DNA from: Planctomycetota bacterium
GTDB taxonomy: Bacteria > Planctomycetota > OFTM77
NCBI GenBank assembly: GCA_029260795.1
Contig: JAJDCO010000007.1
Coordinates: forward strand, 1 to 64,000
Length of the DNA stretch: 64,000 bases
Reading direction: 5' to 3'
Shown piece after piece: positions 36,552-45,110 of this stretch (the stretch's first letter is position 1; every line of letters begins with the position of its first letter). The notes under the pieces are model-generated. The model did not search any database. It was given only the letters and a program-made list of their open reading frames with translations, and was not told the origin of the DNA. Both the position numbers and the translations under genes were made by a program.

Positions 36552-37340
36552 CTACGACGACGCAGACGAATACGCCCGCAGCCCGATGCGCCAGAAGAGG
36601 TAGGTCGCGACAGTGAGCCCTGCGGTCACGAGTGCGATGTGTCCCAACCCAGTCAGCGTGGCGCCTTCGAAGAGCAGGTAGGTCGGCAGGGAGATGAGCA
36701 CCGCGAAGGGGATCACCGAGAGCAGCAGCCGCTTCAGGGCGCCCTGGTAGATGCGGTGGGGGCGCTCGGCGAGGAGCTCGATGCCGAAGAAGAGGCTGCG
36801 GGATCCTTCGGCGTGCTGCAGCCAGAAGACCGGGATCAAGAAGATCAAGTACAAGAGCGTGTGCAGGTACACGCCGACCAACAGCAAGACCACGTGCAGC
36901 GCGATCGGCCCCATTCCCAGCTCTCCGGGATACCGCACGAACGACCACGCCAGGATGCCAATCGCGATGAAGAGGTTGAGGAACGAGTTCGCCGCGAACT
37001 CCCGCAGCGTCAGGAAGAAGAGCGGCGCGACCGGGCGGATCAGGTAGTAGTCGAGCTTGCCCTGGTTCACGAGGTCGGGGAATGCCCAGTAGTTGTTCGC
37101 GACCAGCGTCATGTGGACCGCGTCGAGGAAGAACAAGCTCGAGATGAAGATCAGTACCTGGTCCAAGTTCCAACCGGCCAGCGCGCTGGTGTGCTGGAAC
37201 AGGATGCCGAAGAAGCCGAGGCTGATCAGATAGAAGACCGAGTCCATCAGGATGCGGAAGAAGAAGTCGACGCGAAACTCCATCGCCTTCGACATCGAGA
37301 AGCGCAGGAAGTAAGCGTAGAGCCGGACGTAGCGCCACAT
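36552..37340 (-). CDS. ABC-2 type transporter permease, second subunit
   Basis: 262 residues with six hydrophobic helices, of the ABC-2 membrane type related to DUF990 permeases. The ATG at 37340 overlaps the stop of the upstream permease by one base (TGATG). It pairs with the permease at 37340-38146 and the ATPase at 38143-39129 to form an export system with two different membrane subunits. The last 16 residues are encoded within the 51-bp sequence that is duplicated at 34156-34206, so the present 3' end may have been supplied by the inserted element. All differences from the left copy are silent, which argues that both ends were under protein-level selection. Substrate unknown. Confidence 0.85.
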   Translation of the reverse strand: MWRYVRLYAYFLRFSMSKAMEFRVDFFFRILMDSVFYLISLGFFGILFQHTSALAGWNLDQVLIFISSLFFLDAVHMTLVANNYWAFPDLVNQGKLDYYLIRPVAPLFFLTLREFAANSFLNLFIAIGILAWSFVRYPGELGMGPIALHVVLLLVGVYLHTLLYLIFLIPVFWLQHAEGSRSLFFGIELLAERPHRIYQGALKRLLLSVIPFAVLISLPTYLLFEGATLTGLGHIALVTAGLTVATYLFWRIGLRAYSSASS

Positions 37341-38146
37341 CAGATTCCGACCCCCGTGTAGCGCCGCTCGCCTCGGCGCCAGAGGGCCGCGCCGATCCAG
37401 GCCAAGACCAGATTCCACGCCACGAGCACCGCCACCGCTTGCAGCCATTCGGTCGGTGTCGAGCGGCCGAGCAGTGCGCGCGTCGGCGAGAAGAACAGGT
37501 GCGGGAACGGGGTCCACAGGAGGAAGCGGTACGCCCAGGCGGGAAAGAGGTCGATCGGGATCAGGACGCCTCCGACGAGCTGCGTCGCGAGCTGCAGCAA
37601 CACCGCCAAGCTCCAAACGTTGTCGGCCCAGAAGGCCAGGGCATGGATGGGCCAGCTCAACAGGAAGTAGGCGGCGTTGGCGAGGATGAGCAGGATGGCG
37701 CCTTGGAGGAGCGAGAGTGGGCTCCAACCTTCGCCGACACCGAGCCAGGCGACGAAGGGCACGCCGACCAGGATCAGGAGCACGAGATGCGGTGCAAGCC
37801 CTCCGAGGTGCTGGGCGTACTTGAAGAGCCGGAAGTGGGTCGGATAGAGGCAGAAGCGTGTCAGCTCACCCGAGTAGATCTCGTTCGAGACGTTCAGCCC
37901 CAGGTTGGGACCTCGCACCACGCGACCGAGCAGCGCCGCGATCACGGTGTAGAGCACCAAGGCCTCGAAGGTGTAGTCGCCGATCTTCTCGGTCTCCATG
38001 ACCTCGAAGACCGACTGCCACAGGTAGTACGGCACCACGAATCCGATCACGACGATGCTGATCGCGTTCGTCCAGAACGACACGCGATAGCTCATCGCCT
38101 TGCGCGCCTCGAGGCTGGCGACGTGCAGGAACAGATGCGGTCTCAT
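37340..38146 (-). CDS. ABC-2 type transporter permease, first subunit
   Basis: 268 residues, six hydrophobic segments (for example AISIVVIGFVVPYYLW, LVLLILVGVPFVAWLG and AVLVAWNLVLAWIGAALW). It belongs to the ABC-2 membrane group that works as a heterodimer with a second permease. The ATG at 38146 overlaps the ATPase stop in an ATGA and its own stop overlaps the next permease start, so the three genes are a tightly coupled operon. It forms half of the membrane channel of an exporter driven by the ATPase; drugs, lipids or polysaccharides are the usual cargo of relatives, and nothing here specifies which. Confidence 0.88.
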   Translation of the reverse strand: MRPHLFLHVASLEARKAMSYRVSFWTNAISIVVIGFVVPYYLWQSVFEVMETEKIGDYTFEALVLYTVIAALLGRVVRGPNLGLNVSNEIYSGELTRFCLYPTHFRLFKYAQHLGGLAPHLVLLILVGVPFVAWLGVGEGWSPLSLLQGAILLILANAAYFLLSWPIHALAFWADNVWSLAVLLQLATQLVGGVLIPIDLFPAWAYRFLLWTPFPHLFFSPTRALLGRSTPTEWLQAVAVLVAWNLVLAWIGAALWRRGERRYTGVGI

Positions 38147-39129
38147 GCGCTCGGCTCCCGAGTCTGCAAGCGCTCGATGATGCTGCCGATGCCGACCTCT
38201 TCGATCGTGAGATCGGCGACCGACAGACGCTCGAGCAAGGCGGCGGCCGCTGCCGCGACGGCCGTGCGAGCGACCTCCAGCCGCACCGTGACATCATCGT
38301 GGGCCAGGATCTCTCCGTGGGCACGGAGTGCGGTCAGCGCCTCGGATGTCGGCTCCGAGCGCAGGTGTGCGATCAAGATCTTGTGACCGGCGTACTCGCT
38401 CAGGATGCGATCCCGGGAGCCGTCGTAAACCATCTCGCCGTCGCGCAGGATCATGATGCGCTCGCACAGACGCTCGATGTCGTCCATGTAGTGACTGGTC
38501 ACGATCATGGCGGGGCGATGGCGCTCGCGGTAGGTGAGGATGAACTCGCGAATCGCGCGCTGCGCCGAGAGGTCCAGTCCAATCGTCGGCTCGTCGAGGT
38601 AGACGACCCGCGGCGTGTGGAGCAGTGCCGCGATCAGCTCCATCTTCATCCGCTCGCCGAGCGAGAGTCGACGCACTTGGATGTCGAGCAGATCTCGCAC
38701 GTCGAGCATCTCGCTCAGCTCGTCGAGATTGGCTTGGAACCGATCGTCGGGGATGCGATAGATCTCACGCAGCAGCAAGAAGCCATCGCCCGCGGGCAGG
38801 TCCCACCACAGCGACGCCTTCTGACCCATGATCAAGGCCATCTGGCTGCGAAAGCGATCGTCCCGCTCCCAAGGCCGGTAGCCGAGCACGTGCGCGTCGC
38901 CGCTCGAGGGGTGGATCACACCCGAGAGCATCTTCACCAGCGTCGTCTTGCCGGCGCCGTTCGCGCCCACCAGGCCGACGATCTCGCCTTCGTCGATGCG
39001 GAACGACACGTCGCGGACGGCGGCCTTCTCGGTCCAGTTCCGCCGGAACAGCGCGCGGACGGAGGCGCGAAATCCGGGGGCCTTCTTGTGAACCCGGAAG
39101 GTCTTGGAGAGGCCGTCGACCTCGATCAT
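38143..39129 (-). CDS. ABC transporter ATP-binding protein
   Basis: 328 residues from the ATG at 39129 (AGGGAACG upstream). Walker A is GANGAGKT (about 57-64), the signature is LSLGE, Walker B is VVYLDEPT with the catalytic Glu, and the switch His lies in VTSHYMDD. Its N-terminal extension (HKKAPGFRASVRALFRR) and the 90-residue C-terminal part after the ATPase core are typical of ABC-2 exporter ATPases of the NodI/daunorubicin-resistance type. It energises the two permeases encoded immediately downstream. The upstream pnt genes end 62 bp before it on the same strand and could share a transcript. Confidence 0.92.
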   Translation of the reverse strand: MIEVDGLSKTFRVHKKAPGFRASVRALFRRNWTEKAAVRDVSFRIDEGEIVGLVGANGAGKTTLVKMLSGVIHPSSGDAHVLGYRPWERDDRFRSQMALIMGQKASLWWDLPAGDGFLLLREIYRIPDDRFQANLDELSEMLDVRDLLDIQVRRLSLGERMKMELIAALLHTPRVVYLDEPTIGLDLSAQRAIREFILTYRERHRPAMIVTSHYMDDIERLCERIMILRDGEMVYDGSRDRILSEYAGHKILIAHLRSEPTSEALTALRAHGEILAHDDVTVRLEVARTAVAAAAAALLERLSVADLTIEEVGIGSIIERLQTREPSA

Positions 39130-39191
39130 CGTTCCCTGCCGGGGAGGGGGGCGCGGCGGGCGTGTCTCTCGGAGGCGGCGGCTTCCGAGCG

Positions 39192-40577
39192 TCAATCGAT
39201 CTCGCTGATCACCTTCTGCAGACCCTCTTTGGCGTCGGCGAAGAACATCACCGCGTTCTCGGCCTCGAAGAGGGGGTTCTTGATGCCGGCATAGCCCGGG
39301 CTCAAGCTCCGCTTGACGACGATCACCGTGCGCGCGTTCCAGACCTCGAGCACCGGCATGCCGGCGATCGGGCTGGTGGGATCGGTATTCGCCACCGGGT
39401 TCACGACGTCGTTCGCGCCGATGACCATCACCAGGTCGGTCTGCTGGAAGTCACTGTTGATCTGATCCAGCTCGAAGAGCTGATCGTAGGGGACGTCGGC
39501 TTCGGCCAGCAGCACGTTCATGTGACCGGGCATGCGTCCGGCGACCGGGTGGATGGCATAGCGCACCTTGACGCCACGCTTCTCGAGCTTCTCACCGAGC
39601 TCCCGCACGAGGTGCTGTGCCTGCGCGACCGCCAGACCGTAGCCGGGCACGAAGATGACCGAGTCGGCGGCGTCGAAGAGCATGGCGACCTCTTCGGCCG
39701 AGGTCTCCTTGACGCCCGTGTATCCGCTGCGATCGCCGCTGCCCGCATCGTCGCCGATGCCGCCGATCAGCACGTTGGTGAGCGAGCGGTTCATCGCCTT
39801 GCACATGATGCGCGTCAGGATCAGGCCCGAAGCGCCCACCAAGGCTCCCGCCACCACCAGGAGCTGATTGCCCAGCACGAAGCCGGTCGCCGAGGCCGCG
39901 AGGCCCGAGTACGAGTTCAGCAGCGAGACGACCACGGGCATGTCGGCGCCCCCGATCGGCAGGACCAGGAAGAACCCGGCCGCGGCGGCACCCGTTACGA
40001 GCAGTACCGCTGCAATGACCGCGCTCGCACCGGTGGAGTTGGCAAGCCAGAAGCCGCACGCCAGCGTGACGAGGACGAGCGTCGCGTTGAAGCCGTGGCG
40101 AGCACTCCCTTTCAGCGGGTGCACCATCTTGCTGCCGCGCAGCTTGAGGTAGGCGATCCCGCTTCCGGTCAGCGTGAGCGTGCCGATCAGGATCGAGGCC
40201 ACGACGGCGATGGAATAGCTCGCACCGGCAAGATTCTCGCTCAGAGCCGACGAGCCGCCGATCTCGGTCAGCGCGACGAAAGCCGACGCGCCGCCACCGA
40301 AGCCGTTGAAGGCCGCGACCAGCTCGGGCATCGCGGTGAAGGGCACGCGCACCGAGAGCACGGCGCCCGCCGCGCCACCCACGAGCATGCCGGCGATCAG
40401 GACCGGCCACGACAGGCTTTCGGTGACGGCGATCGTGGCCACCACGGCGATCAGCATGCCGAGGGCCGAGATCCGATTGCCGCTGCGGGCCGTCCGCACC
40501 AGCGACAGCCGCTTGATGCCGATGACGAAGCAGACCGAGGCGACGAGGTAGGCGAGGATCTGGAGGTCGCTGTTCAC
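39192..40577 (-). CDS. pntB: NAD(P) transhydrogenase subunit beta
   Basis: 461 residues from a GTG. The first 270 residues are membrane-embedded helices (domain II, about nine segments from LAYLVASVCFVIGIKRL onward). The last 180 are the NADP-binding domain III (VIFVPGYGLAVAQAQH, VRYAIHPVAGRMPGHMNVLL, GANDVVNPVANTDP and the late KRSLSPGYAGIKNPLF). It couples proton movement across the cytoplasmic membrane to hydride transfer between NADH and NADP, together with the two subunits encoded upstream. The start is 11 bp after the stop of pntAB. Length and motifs are normal for the split three-gene form of the enzyme. Confidence 0.97.
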   Translation of the reverse strand: MNSDLQILAYLVASVCFVIGIKRLSLVRTARSGNRISALGMLIAVVATIAVTESLSWPVLIAGMLVGGAAGAVLSVRVPFTAMPELVAAFNGFGGGASAFVALTEIGGSSALSENLAGASYSIAVVASILIGTLTLTGSGIAYLKLRGSKMVHPLKGSARHGFNATLVLVTLACGFWLANSTGASAVIAAVLLVTGAAAAGFFLVLPIGGADMPVVVSLLNSYSGLAASATGFVLGNQLLVVAGALVGASGLILTRIMCKAMNRSLTNVLIGGIGDDAGSGDRSGYTGVKETSAEEVAMLFDAADSVIFVPGYGLAVAQAQHLVRELGEKLEKRGVKVRYAIHPVAGRMPGHMNVLLAEADVPYDQLFELDQINSDFQQTDLVMVIGANDVVNPVANTDPTSPIAGMPVLEVWNARTVIVVKRSLSPGYAGIKNPLFEAENAVMFFADAKEGLQKVISEID

Positions 40578-40588
40578 GATCGCCTCTT

Positions 40589-40861
40589 CTAGTCCTTCTT
40601 CTTGAACTTCTCGAGCATCCGGTCGGTGACCAGGAAGCCACCGACCACGTTGGTCGTCGCCATCGCGACCGCGATGAACGCGAGCACGCCGCTCATGAAG
40701 CCTTCTCCGCTCCCGGCCGCGATGACCGCGCCCACCAGCGTCACGCCCGAGATCGCGTTGGATCCCGACATCAACGGCGTGTGCAGCGTCGGCGGCACCT
40801 TGGTGATGATCTCGAAGCCGAGCATCACCGCCAGCACGAAGATGAACAGTATCTCGAGCAT
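40589..40861 (-). CDS. pntAB: NAD(P) transhydrogenase subunit alpha part 2
   Basis: 90 residues, three membrane helices (EILFIFVLAVMLGFEII, ISGVTLVGAVIAAGSG and LAFIAVAMATTNVVGGF) with the conserved TPLMSGSNAISG loop. It is the membrane part of the alpha subunit, separate from the soluble part in this organism. The ATG at 40861 is preferred, with GGGAGG six bases upstream; it overlaps the pntAA stop by one base, and a GTG one codon earlier would overlap by four. The middle gene of the pnt operon. Confidence 0.96.
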   Translation of the reverse strand: MLEILFIFVLAVMLGFEIITKVPPTLHTPLMSGSNAISGVTLVGAVIAAGSGEGFMSGVLAFIAVAMATTNVVGGFLVTDRMLEKFKKKD

Positions 40862-42006
40862 CACGCGCCTCCCGACGCCGCGAGCGCCTCTCGAACCTTC
40901 TCGTTCACGATCTCTCCGTTCTTGAGCACGGCCGCGCCCACGTTGACCTCGTCTTCCCAGTCGGTCTCGAGCTTGCCCTCCTTCAGCATCGGCTTCAGGA
41001 AGGCCGTCGTATTCCGACCGAACATGACGCTGGCGTCGCTGGCCAAGAGCGCGGGCAGGTTGGACTCGCCGATGATCGTTACGCCGTGCACGACGATGCG
41101 CTCGTCGGCCTTCGAGAGCTCGCAGTTGCCGCCTTGACCGGCCGCCATGTCGACGATCACCGAGCCGGGCTTCATCCGCTGGACCATGTCGGCCTTGACG
41201 AGCACCGGTGCCTTCCGCCCGGGGACGAGGGCGGTCGTGATCACGACGTCGGCGGCCGCGACGTGCTCGGCCAGGATCTCCTGCTGCTTGCGGAGGAAGT
41301 CCTCCTTGGCCTCGGCTGCATAGCCGCCTTCGCCGCCGGCGAGCTGACCGGTGTCGACGAACACGCCGCCGATGCTCTCGACCTGCTCTTTCACCTCGGG
41401 CCGAATGTCGGTCGCTTCGACCTTGGCGCCCAGACGCTTCGCGGTCGCGATGGCTTGGAGGCCCGCGACGCCGGCACCCATCACCAGCACGCGCGCCGGT
41501 GTGATCGTGCCCGCCGCCGTCATGAGCATCGGGAAGAATCGTGGCAGCGCGGTGGCGGCCAGGAGCACGGCCATGTAGCCGCCGGCCGTCGCCTGACTGC
41601 TGAGGATGTCCATCTTTTGAGCCCGGGAGATTCGGGGCACGAGATCGAGCGCGAAGCAGGTGACCTTCTTCTTGGCCAGGGCTTGGACGAGCTCGAGCCG
41701 GACCAGCGGCTGGAGACTGCTGATCAGCGTCACTCCGTCACGGAGCGCGGTGACGCCGTCACTGCCGTCCTCGGGCGCCTGCACCCGCAAGACGATTCCC
41801 GCCTGGTCATATCCTGCGGCCGCGTCGGCGACGATCTTTCCGCCGGCGGACTCGTAGGCAACGTCGAGGAATCCGGCCTGCTCCCCGGCACCGGCCTGAA
41901 CCAGCAGCTCTGCTCCGGTCGCACAAAGACTCTTCACCGAGTCCGGAGCCAGGGCGACCCGCCGTTCACCGGCAGCCGACTCCCTCGGTACGAAAACCTT
42001 GACCAT
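40861..42006 (-). CDS. pntAA: NAD(P) transhydrogenase subunit alpha part 1
   Basis: 381 residues. It is the soluble NAD(H)-binding domain I, related to alanine dehydrogenase: it starts KVFVPRESAAGERRVAL, has the nucleotide-binding fold ARVLVMGAGVAGLQAIATAK (about 167-186) and the RPEVKEQVESIGG, KADMVQRMKPGSVIVDMAAGQGGN and MFGRNTTAF segments. It binds NAD(H) on the cytoplasmic face and passes hydride to domain III of pntB. The ATG at 42006 gives the conserved N-terminus at once. First gene of the pntAA-pntAB-pntB operon, which may continue into the ABC exporter genes. Confidence 0.97.
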   Translation of the reverse strand: MVKVFVPRESAAGERRVALAPDSVKSLCATGAELLVQAGAGEQAGFLDVAYESAGGKIVADAAAGYDQAGIVLRVQAPEDGSDGVTALRDGVTLISSLQPLVRLELVQALAKKKVTCFALDLVPRISRAQKMDILSSQATAGGYMAVLLAATALPRFFPMLMTAAGTITPARVLVMGAGVAGLQAIATAKRLGAKVEATDIRPEVKEQVESIGGVFVDTGQLAGGEGGYAAEAKEDFLRKQQEILAEHVAAADVVITTALVPGRKAPVLVKADMVQRMKPGSVIVDMAAGQGGNCELSKADERIVVHGVTIIGESNLPALLASDASVMFGRNTTAFLKPMLKEGKLETDWEDEVNVGAAVLKNGEIVNEKVREALAASGGA

Positions 42007-42322
42007 GGACCGTCCTTCGAATGGCCTCTCGGCGCTCGTCGTCGTGGCGACGACGTCGCTCGGCGAGGGCTCGCGGGGGCCAGTGCCCACGGCACCTCAA
42101 CCCTCGAGTTCGAGCCTTGTTCCCCCCGCGTCGAGGGGCCCGGAACACCTGTGATCGCGAGTGACCTCCCCGAGTCCGGGCTCCGGAGGCGTCAAGCTAA
42201 TGTCCGGCCTCCGGGAATGCAAGGAACCCCGCCCACCGAGAACGAAACCTTACGGAGTCGCGAACGGATTTCGAAGCGGCGAGCGGGTGAAGGGCGCTCC
42301 AGCGGCTTCATTCGGTCCTCCG
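42007..42322. other. Gap between pntAA and the DJ-1-like gene
   Basis: 316 bp that should hold the pntAA promoter (minus strand) and the 3' flank of the DJ-1-like gene. I see no gene, RNA or convincing promoter boxes. A few short G/C-rich dyads (such as ctccggaggc / ggcctccgg near 42183-42217) are the only structure. Confidence 0.5.
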
Positions 42323-43075
42323 TCAATCTTCGGCCACGATCATCTTCGGCAGCTCGGGCTGGGGCCAGCGGATCACGAGTCCACCGCCGACACCACGGGC
42401 CACTCGAAGGCCGTAGAGATGCTCGATCAGATGCATCGCGACGTCGAAGCTCTTGATGCCGCCTTCCGAGGTCAGCGCCTTGCCGTCGTGGACGAAGGAG
42501 ACGCCTCGCTCGAGTCGGACTGCCGGGAACATCTCGGCAAAGCGGACCTGGTCGCTCGGGAAGGTCGTCGCGTGACGCCCTGCGAGCAGACCGGCTTTCG
42601 CCAAGACGAAGGCGCCGTCGCACAGCGAGACGACGAAGTCGGCGCTCTGGCCCGTGCGTCGGACCCAGTCGATCAAGGCCTCGTCCTCGAGGTCCGAGTC
42701 CATGTTGTGCTCGGCGCTGGCGACCACCAAGACGTCGATCGGCGGGTGGTCGTCGAGCGAATGGTCGGGCAAGAGACGCAGCCCTTCGAATGTCGTCACG
42801 GGGTCGAGGGTGCGTCCGACCGTGAAGACCTTCATGCCGGGGTGAGGCTTGGTGTGGAAGATCGTGTGCTGGAACAGGTCGTAGGGGGCCGTCAGCTCCG
42901 TATTGTACACGCCATCGATGATCAGGAAGCCGACTTGGAGCTCCTGCGTTGGCGTCGGTTCAGCACTCGTATCGGCGGCTTTCGAAGTGGCCGACTCGGA
43001 TGCGGCTTGCTGGGACGGAGACTCGCAAGCGGCGGCGAGGAGCCCACAGGCGATCCAAAAGGTGAGGCGCTTCAT
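42323..43075 (-). CDS. DJ-1/PfpI-family lipoprotein
   Basis: 250 residues from the ATG at 43075. A lipoprotein signal (RLTFWIACGLLAAAC, Cys17) and a Ser/Ala/Thr-rich linker precede a DJ-1/PfpI glutamine-amidotransferase-like domain from about residue 46. The domain starts QVGFLIIDGVYNTEL, has the nucleophile elbow FVVSLCDGAFVLAKAG (Cys152) followed by a histidine in RHATTF, and ends with the GGIKSFDVAMHLIEHLYG helix. It resembles the N-terminal half of GlxA-type regulators but has no AraC helix-turn-helix and sits in the envelope, so it is not a transcription factor. A role in glyoxal or isonitrile chemistry is possible but unproven. It is divergent from arsC, with 93 bp between the starts. 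Confidence 0.82.
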   Translation of the reverse strand: MKRLTFWIACGLLAAACESPSQQAASESATSKAADTSAEPTPTQELQVGFLIIDGVYNTELTAPYDLFQHTIFHTKPHPGMKVFTVGRTLDPVTTFEGLRLLPDHSLDDHPPIDVLVVASAEHNMDSDLEDEALIDWVRRTGQSADFVVSLCDGAFVLAKAGLLAGRHATTFPSDQVRFAEMFPAVRLERGVSFVHDGKALTSEGGIKSFDVAMHLIEHLYGLRVARGVGGGLVIRWPQPELPKMIVAED

Positions 43076-43168
43076 GAGGTCTCCACGCTGACGGAGAGGT
43101 GAGGTATCATGCCACTCCGGCGTCCCGCAGGGGGGCGTTCGAAGACTCGCACACCGGAGAGCCCGATC

Positions 43169-43522
43169 ATGGCGGAAGCGTTCACGATCTACCACAACCC
43201 GCGTTGCTCGAAGTCTCGCCAGACTCTGGCGCTGCTCGAAGAAGCGGGCGTCACGCCAATCATCGTGAACTATCTCGAGACGCCGCCGAGCGTCGATGAG
43301 CTCGGGCGCCTCCTCGATCTCCTCGGCTTGGAGCCGCTCGACATCCTGCGTCCAAAAGAAGCGCCGTTCCAGGAGCTCGGCTTCGACCGAGAAGCTCCCG
43401 ATCGAAGCCAAGCGCTGGCGGCCATTCACAATTACCCGATTCTCTTGGAACGTCCTATCGTCGTGCGCGGCAACCGCGCAATCATCGGACGCCCACCCGA
43501 GAACGTGCGCGAGCTGTTGTGA
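43169..43522 (+). CDS. arsC: ArsC-family arsenate reductase (glutaredoxin type)
   Basis: 117 residues. The fold starts FTIYHNPRCSKSRQTLALLEE with the catalytic Cys13 in the HNPRCSKSR motif, followed by VNYLETPPSVDELGRLL, LRPKEAPFQELG and PIVVRGNRAIIGRPPE, all standard for the ArsC/Spx-like arsenate reductase family. It would reduce arsenate to arsenite with glutathione/glutaredoxin-type thiols in the cytoplasm. YffB/Spx-like relatives of unknown role share this fold, but the RPPE end fits ArsC. No ars operon is beside it; arsM and arsS lie 7.6 kb away on the same strand. Confidence 0.9.
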   Translation: MAEAFTIYHNPRCSKSRQTLALLEEAGVTPIIVNYLETPPSVDELGRLLDLLGLEPLDILRPKEAPFQELGFDREAPDRSQALAAIHNYPILLERPIVVRGNRAIIGRPPENVRELL

Positions 43523-43782
43523 TCATCGACCTGTCGCATTGGTCGATGGTGTGAGCGAAGGCCGATGGCGTCCCTTCAGGGCGCGCGGGCGTCAGGTTTG
43601 CGTGGCGGCGAGGGTTTGGACGGACGTCGACCCCAGGCACGTGCGACGACCCCAGGCCCGTGACTGGGCTGGGCTACCCACCCGCGCCGTTGACGATCGA
43701 CCTCGCGTGCCCTGAAGGGGCACCATCATCTTGCGCCGGGTCATCGACCGTTCCGCCAATCTTCGCTCCCGGCCGCCTCTCT

Positions 43783-44985
43783 CTAGCCGTGCTTCTCGCC
43801 GAGTCGCGGCACCTCGAGCTGCTTGCCACCCTGCAATGCCGATTGATGGGCGACGATGCCCGGCACCGTCATCGCCAACGACTCCGCAAGGTCGATGACG
43901 GGCTCGCGGTCGTTCAAGAGCGCTTCGATGAAGTCATGGCACAGGAAGACCGAGCTCCCGCCATGGCCGCTCGGGTGGCGCATTGCCTCCGGCAACCGGT
44001 CGCCTTCCCAATAGCGAGGCACCTCCCAAGGCGCGGCCCGCCCGTGACGCGGCTTCGTCATCTGACTCTGTCCCGAGCTCGAGCCCATGTAGCAGGCCTG
44101 CTTCTCGCCGAACCACTGCCCGCGCTCGCCTTCGGCCGCCATCGCCCAGAAGACTCCGAAGCGGCAGATGTTTCCCTGGTCGGTGATGCCGAGGGCCATC
44201 TCGTTGCTGAACGGGTTGTCGTAGGCATTCTCTCCATCGAAGGGGAAGTCGTCCCCGATCCGCTGCCCCAAGCAGGAGACCTTCACGATGCGCTCACCGG
44301 TCGTGCCCACCAGGAAGCCCAATGAGTGCGTCGGATACAGCATCGGAGGGAATCCCATCCGCCAGGACTTCTCGCCACCCCAACGCTGCCGGTTGTCGGA
44401 GCGCGTGCCGATGCCGTCGTGGTAGTACTCGAACTCCGAGTAGATGAGGCGTCCGAGACCGCCGCTGCGATACAGCTCGCGAGCCGCGATGCACTCCTGC
44501 CGATACCAGCTCGACTCATGCATCATGTACCGGAGACCCGTACGCTGCTGGGCGGCGACGAGCGTCTTGGCGTCCTCGAGGGTCGTGGCGGCTGGGCAAG
44601 CGCTGACGACGTGCTTGCCCGCGTCGAAGCACATCACCGCGTGCCGCACGTGCGACGGCGCGTCGGTGAACACCGCGACGGCGTCGAAGCGATCCGAGGC
44701 TTTCTCCAGCATCACCTCGAGCGAGGGGTAGACGTCGTCGCAGCCGTACTGACGTCGCAGACGCTGACGTCGATTCTCTTCGAGATCCGTGACGGCGGTC
44801 ACGACGCATCCTGGGTGCTCGTGCCAATGATGGCTTGCCCCGAAGCCGCCGCCAACGACGGCGAGGCGCACGCGCTCATCGCTCGCTGGTCGAGTCGTAC
44901 GAGCCAGCAGCTCGGCGGGCCAGGATGACAGCGCCGCGGCGGCGGCGCCGGTGCGGACGAGGAACTCTCGGCGGGAAGACGGCAT
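43783..44985 (-). CDS. Tat-exported Gfo/Idh/MocA family oxidoreductase
   Basis: 400 residues. The ATG at 44985 has an almost ideal GGAGGTGA four bases upstream and opens a twin-arginine signal (SSRREFLVRTGAAAAALS). A Rossmann NAD(P) domain follows: VRLAVVGGGFGASHHW, VVTAVTDLEENRRQRLR, ASDRFDAVAVFTDAPSH and GKHVVSACPAATTLEDAK, which replaces the usual CEKP/EKP with CPA. The C-terminal beta-sheet domain includes YPTHSLGFLV. The family oxidises or isomerises sugars and inositols with tightly bound cofactor; such Tat-exported members are abundant in planctomycetes. The loss of the EKP lysine may change the chemistry. It is divergent from the penicillin acylase homologue, 125 bp apart. Confidence 0.88.
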   Translation of the reverse strand: MPSSRREFLVRTGAAAAALSSWPAELLARTTRPASDERVRLAVVGGGFGASHHWHEHPGCVVTAVTDLEENRRQRLRRQYGCDDVYPSLEVMLEKASDRFDAVAVFTDAPSHVRHAVMCFDAGKHVVSACPAATTLEDAKTLVAAQQRTGLRYMMHESSWYRQECIAARELYRSGGLGRLIYSEFEYYHDGIGTRSDNRQRWGGEKSWRMGFPPMLYPTHSLGFLVGTTGERIVKVSCLGQRIGDDFPFDGENAYDNPFSNEMALGITDQGNICRFGVFWAMAAEGERGQWFGEKQACYMGSSSGQSQMTKPRHGRAAPWEVPRYWEGDRLPEAMRHPSGHGGSSVFLCHDFIEALLNDREPVIDLAESLAMTVPGIVAHQSALQGGKQLEVPRLGEKHG

Positions 44986-45110
44986 GATCACCTCCGCGGG
45001 CGGGTCTCGATGAGCCGGGGCGGTCGATTCGACCATCGCGTACGACCGCGAAGCCACGTTACGATTCGGGAGGTCTCGGGTCCAGACGAACTCCTTCGAC
45101 GAGTGGATGC

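Larger units (their letters stand above)
34207..36604. mobile_element. Candidate integrated element carrying sigma/Cys-rich module
   Basis: A segment of about 2.4 kb bounded by the 51-bp direct repeats (34156-34206 and 36554-36604), with three genes on the plus strand and base composition richer in A/T than both flanks. The repeats are the 3' end of the ABC-2 permease gene, and the right copy keeps that gene intact. This is the pattern left when an element integrates site-specifically into a gene's 3' end and restores the reading frame. No integrase, transposase or terminal inverted repeat is visible, so it would need a recombinase in trans. An ancient segmental duplication is the alternative. 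Confidence 0.5.
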
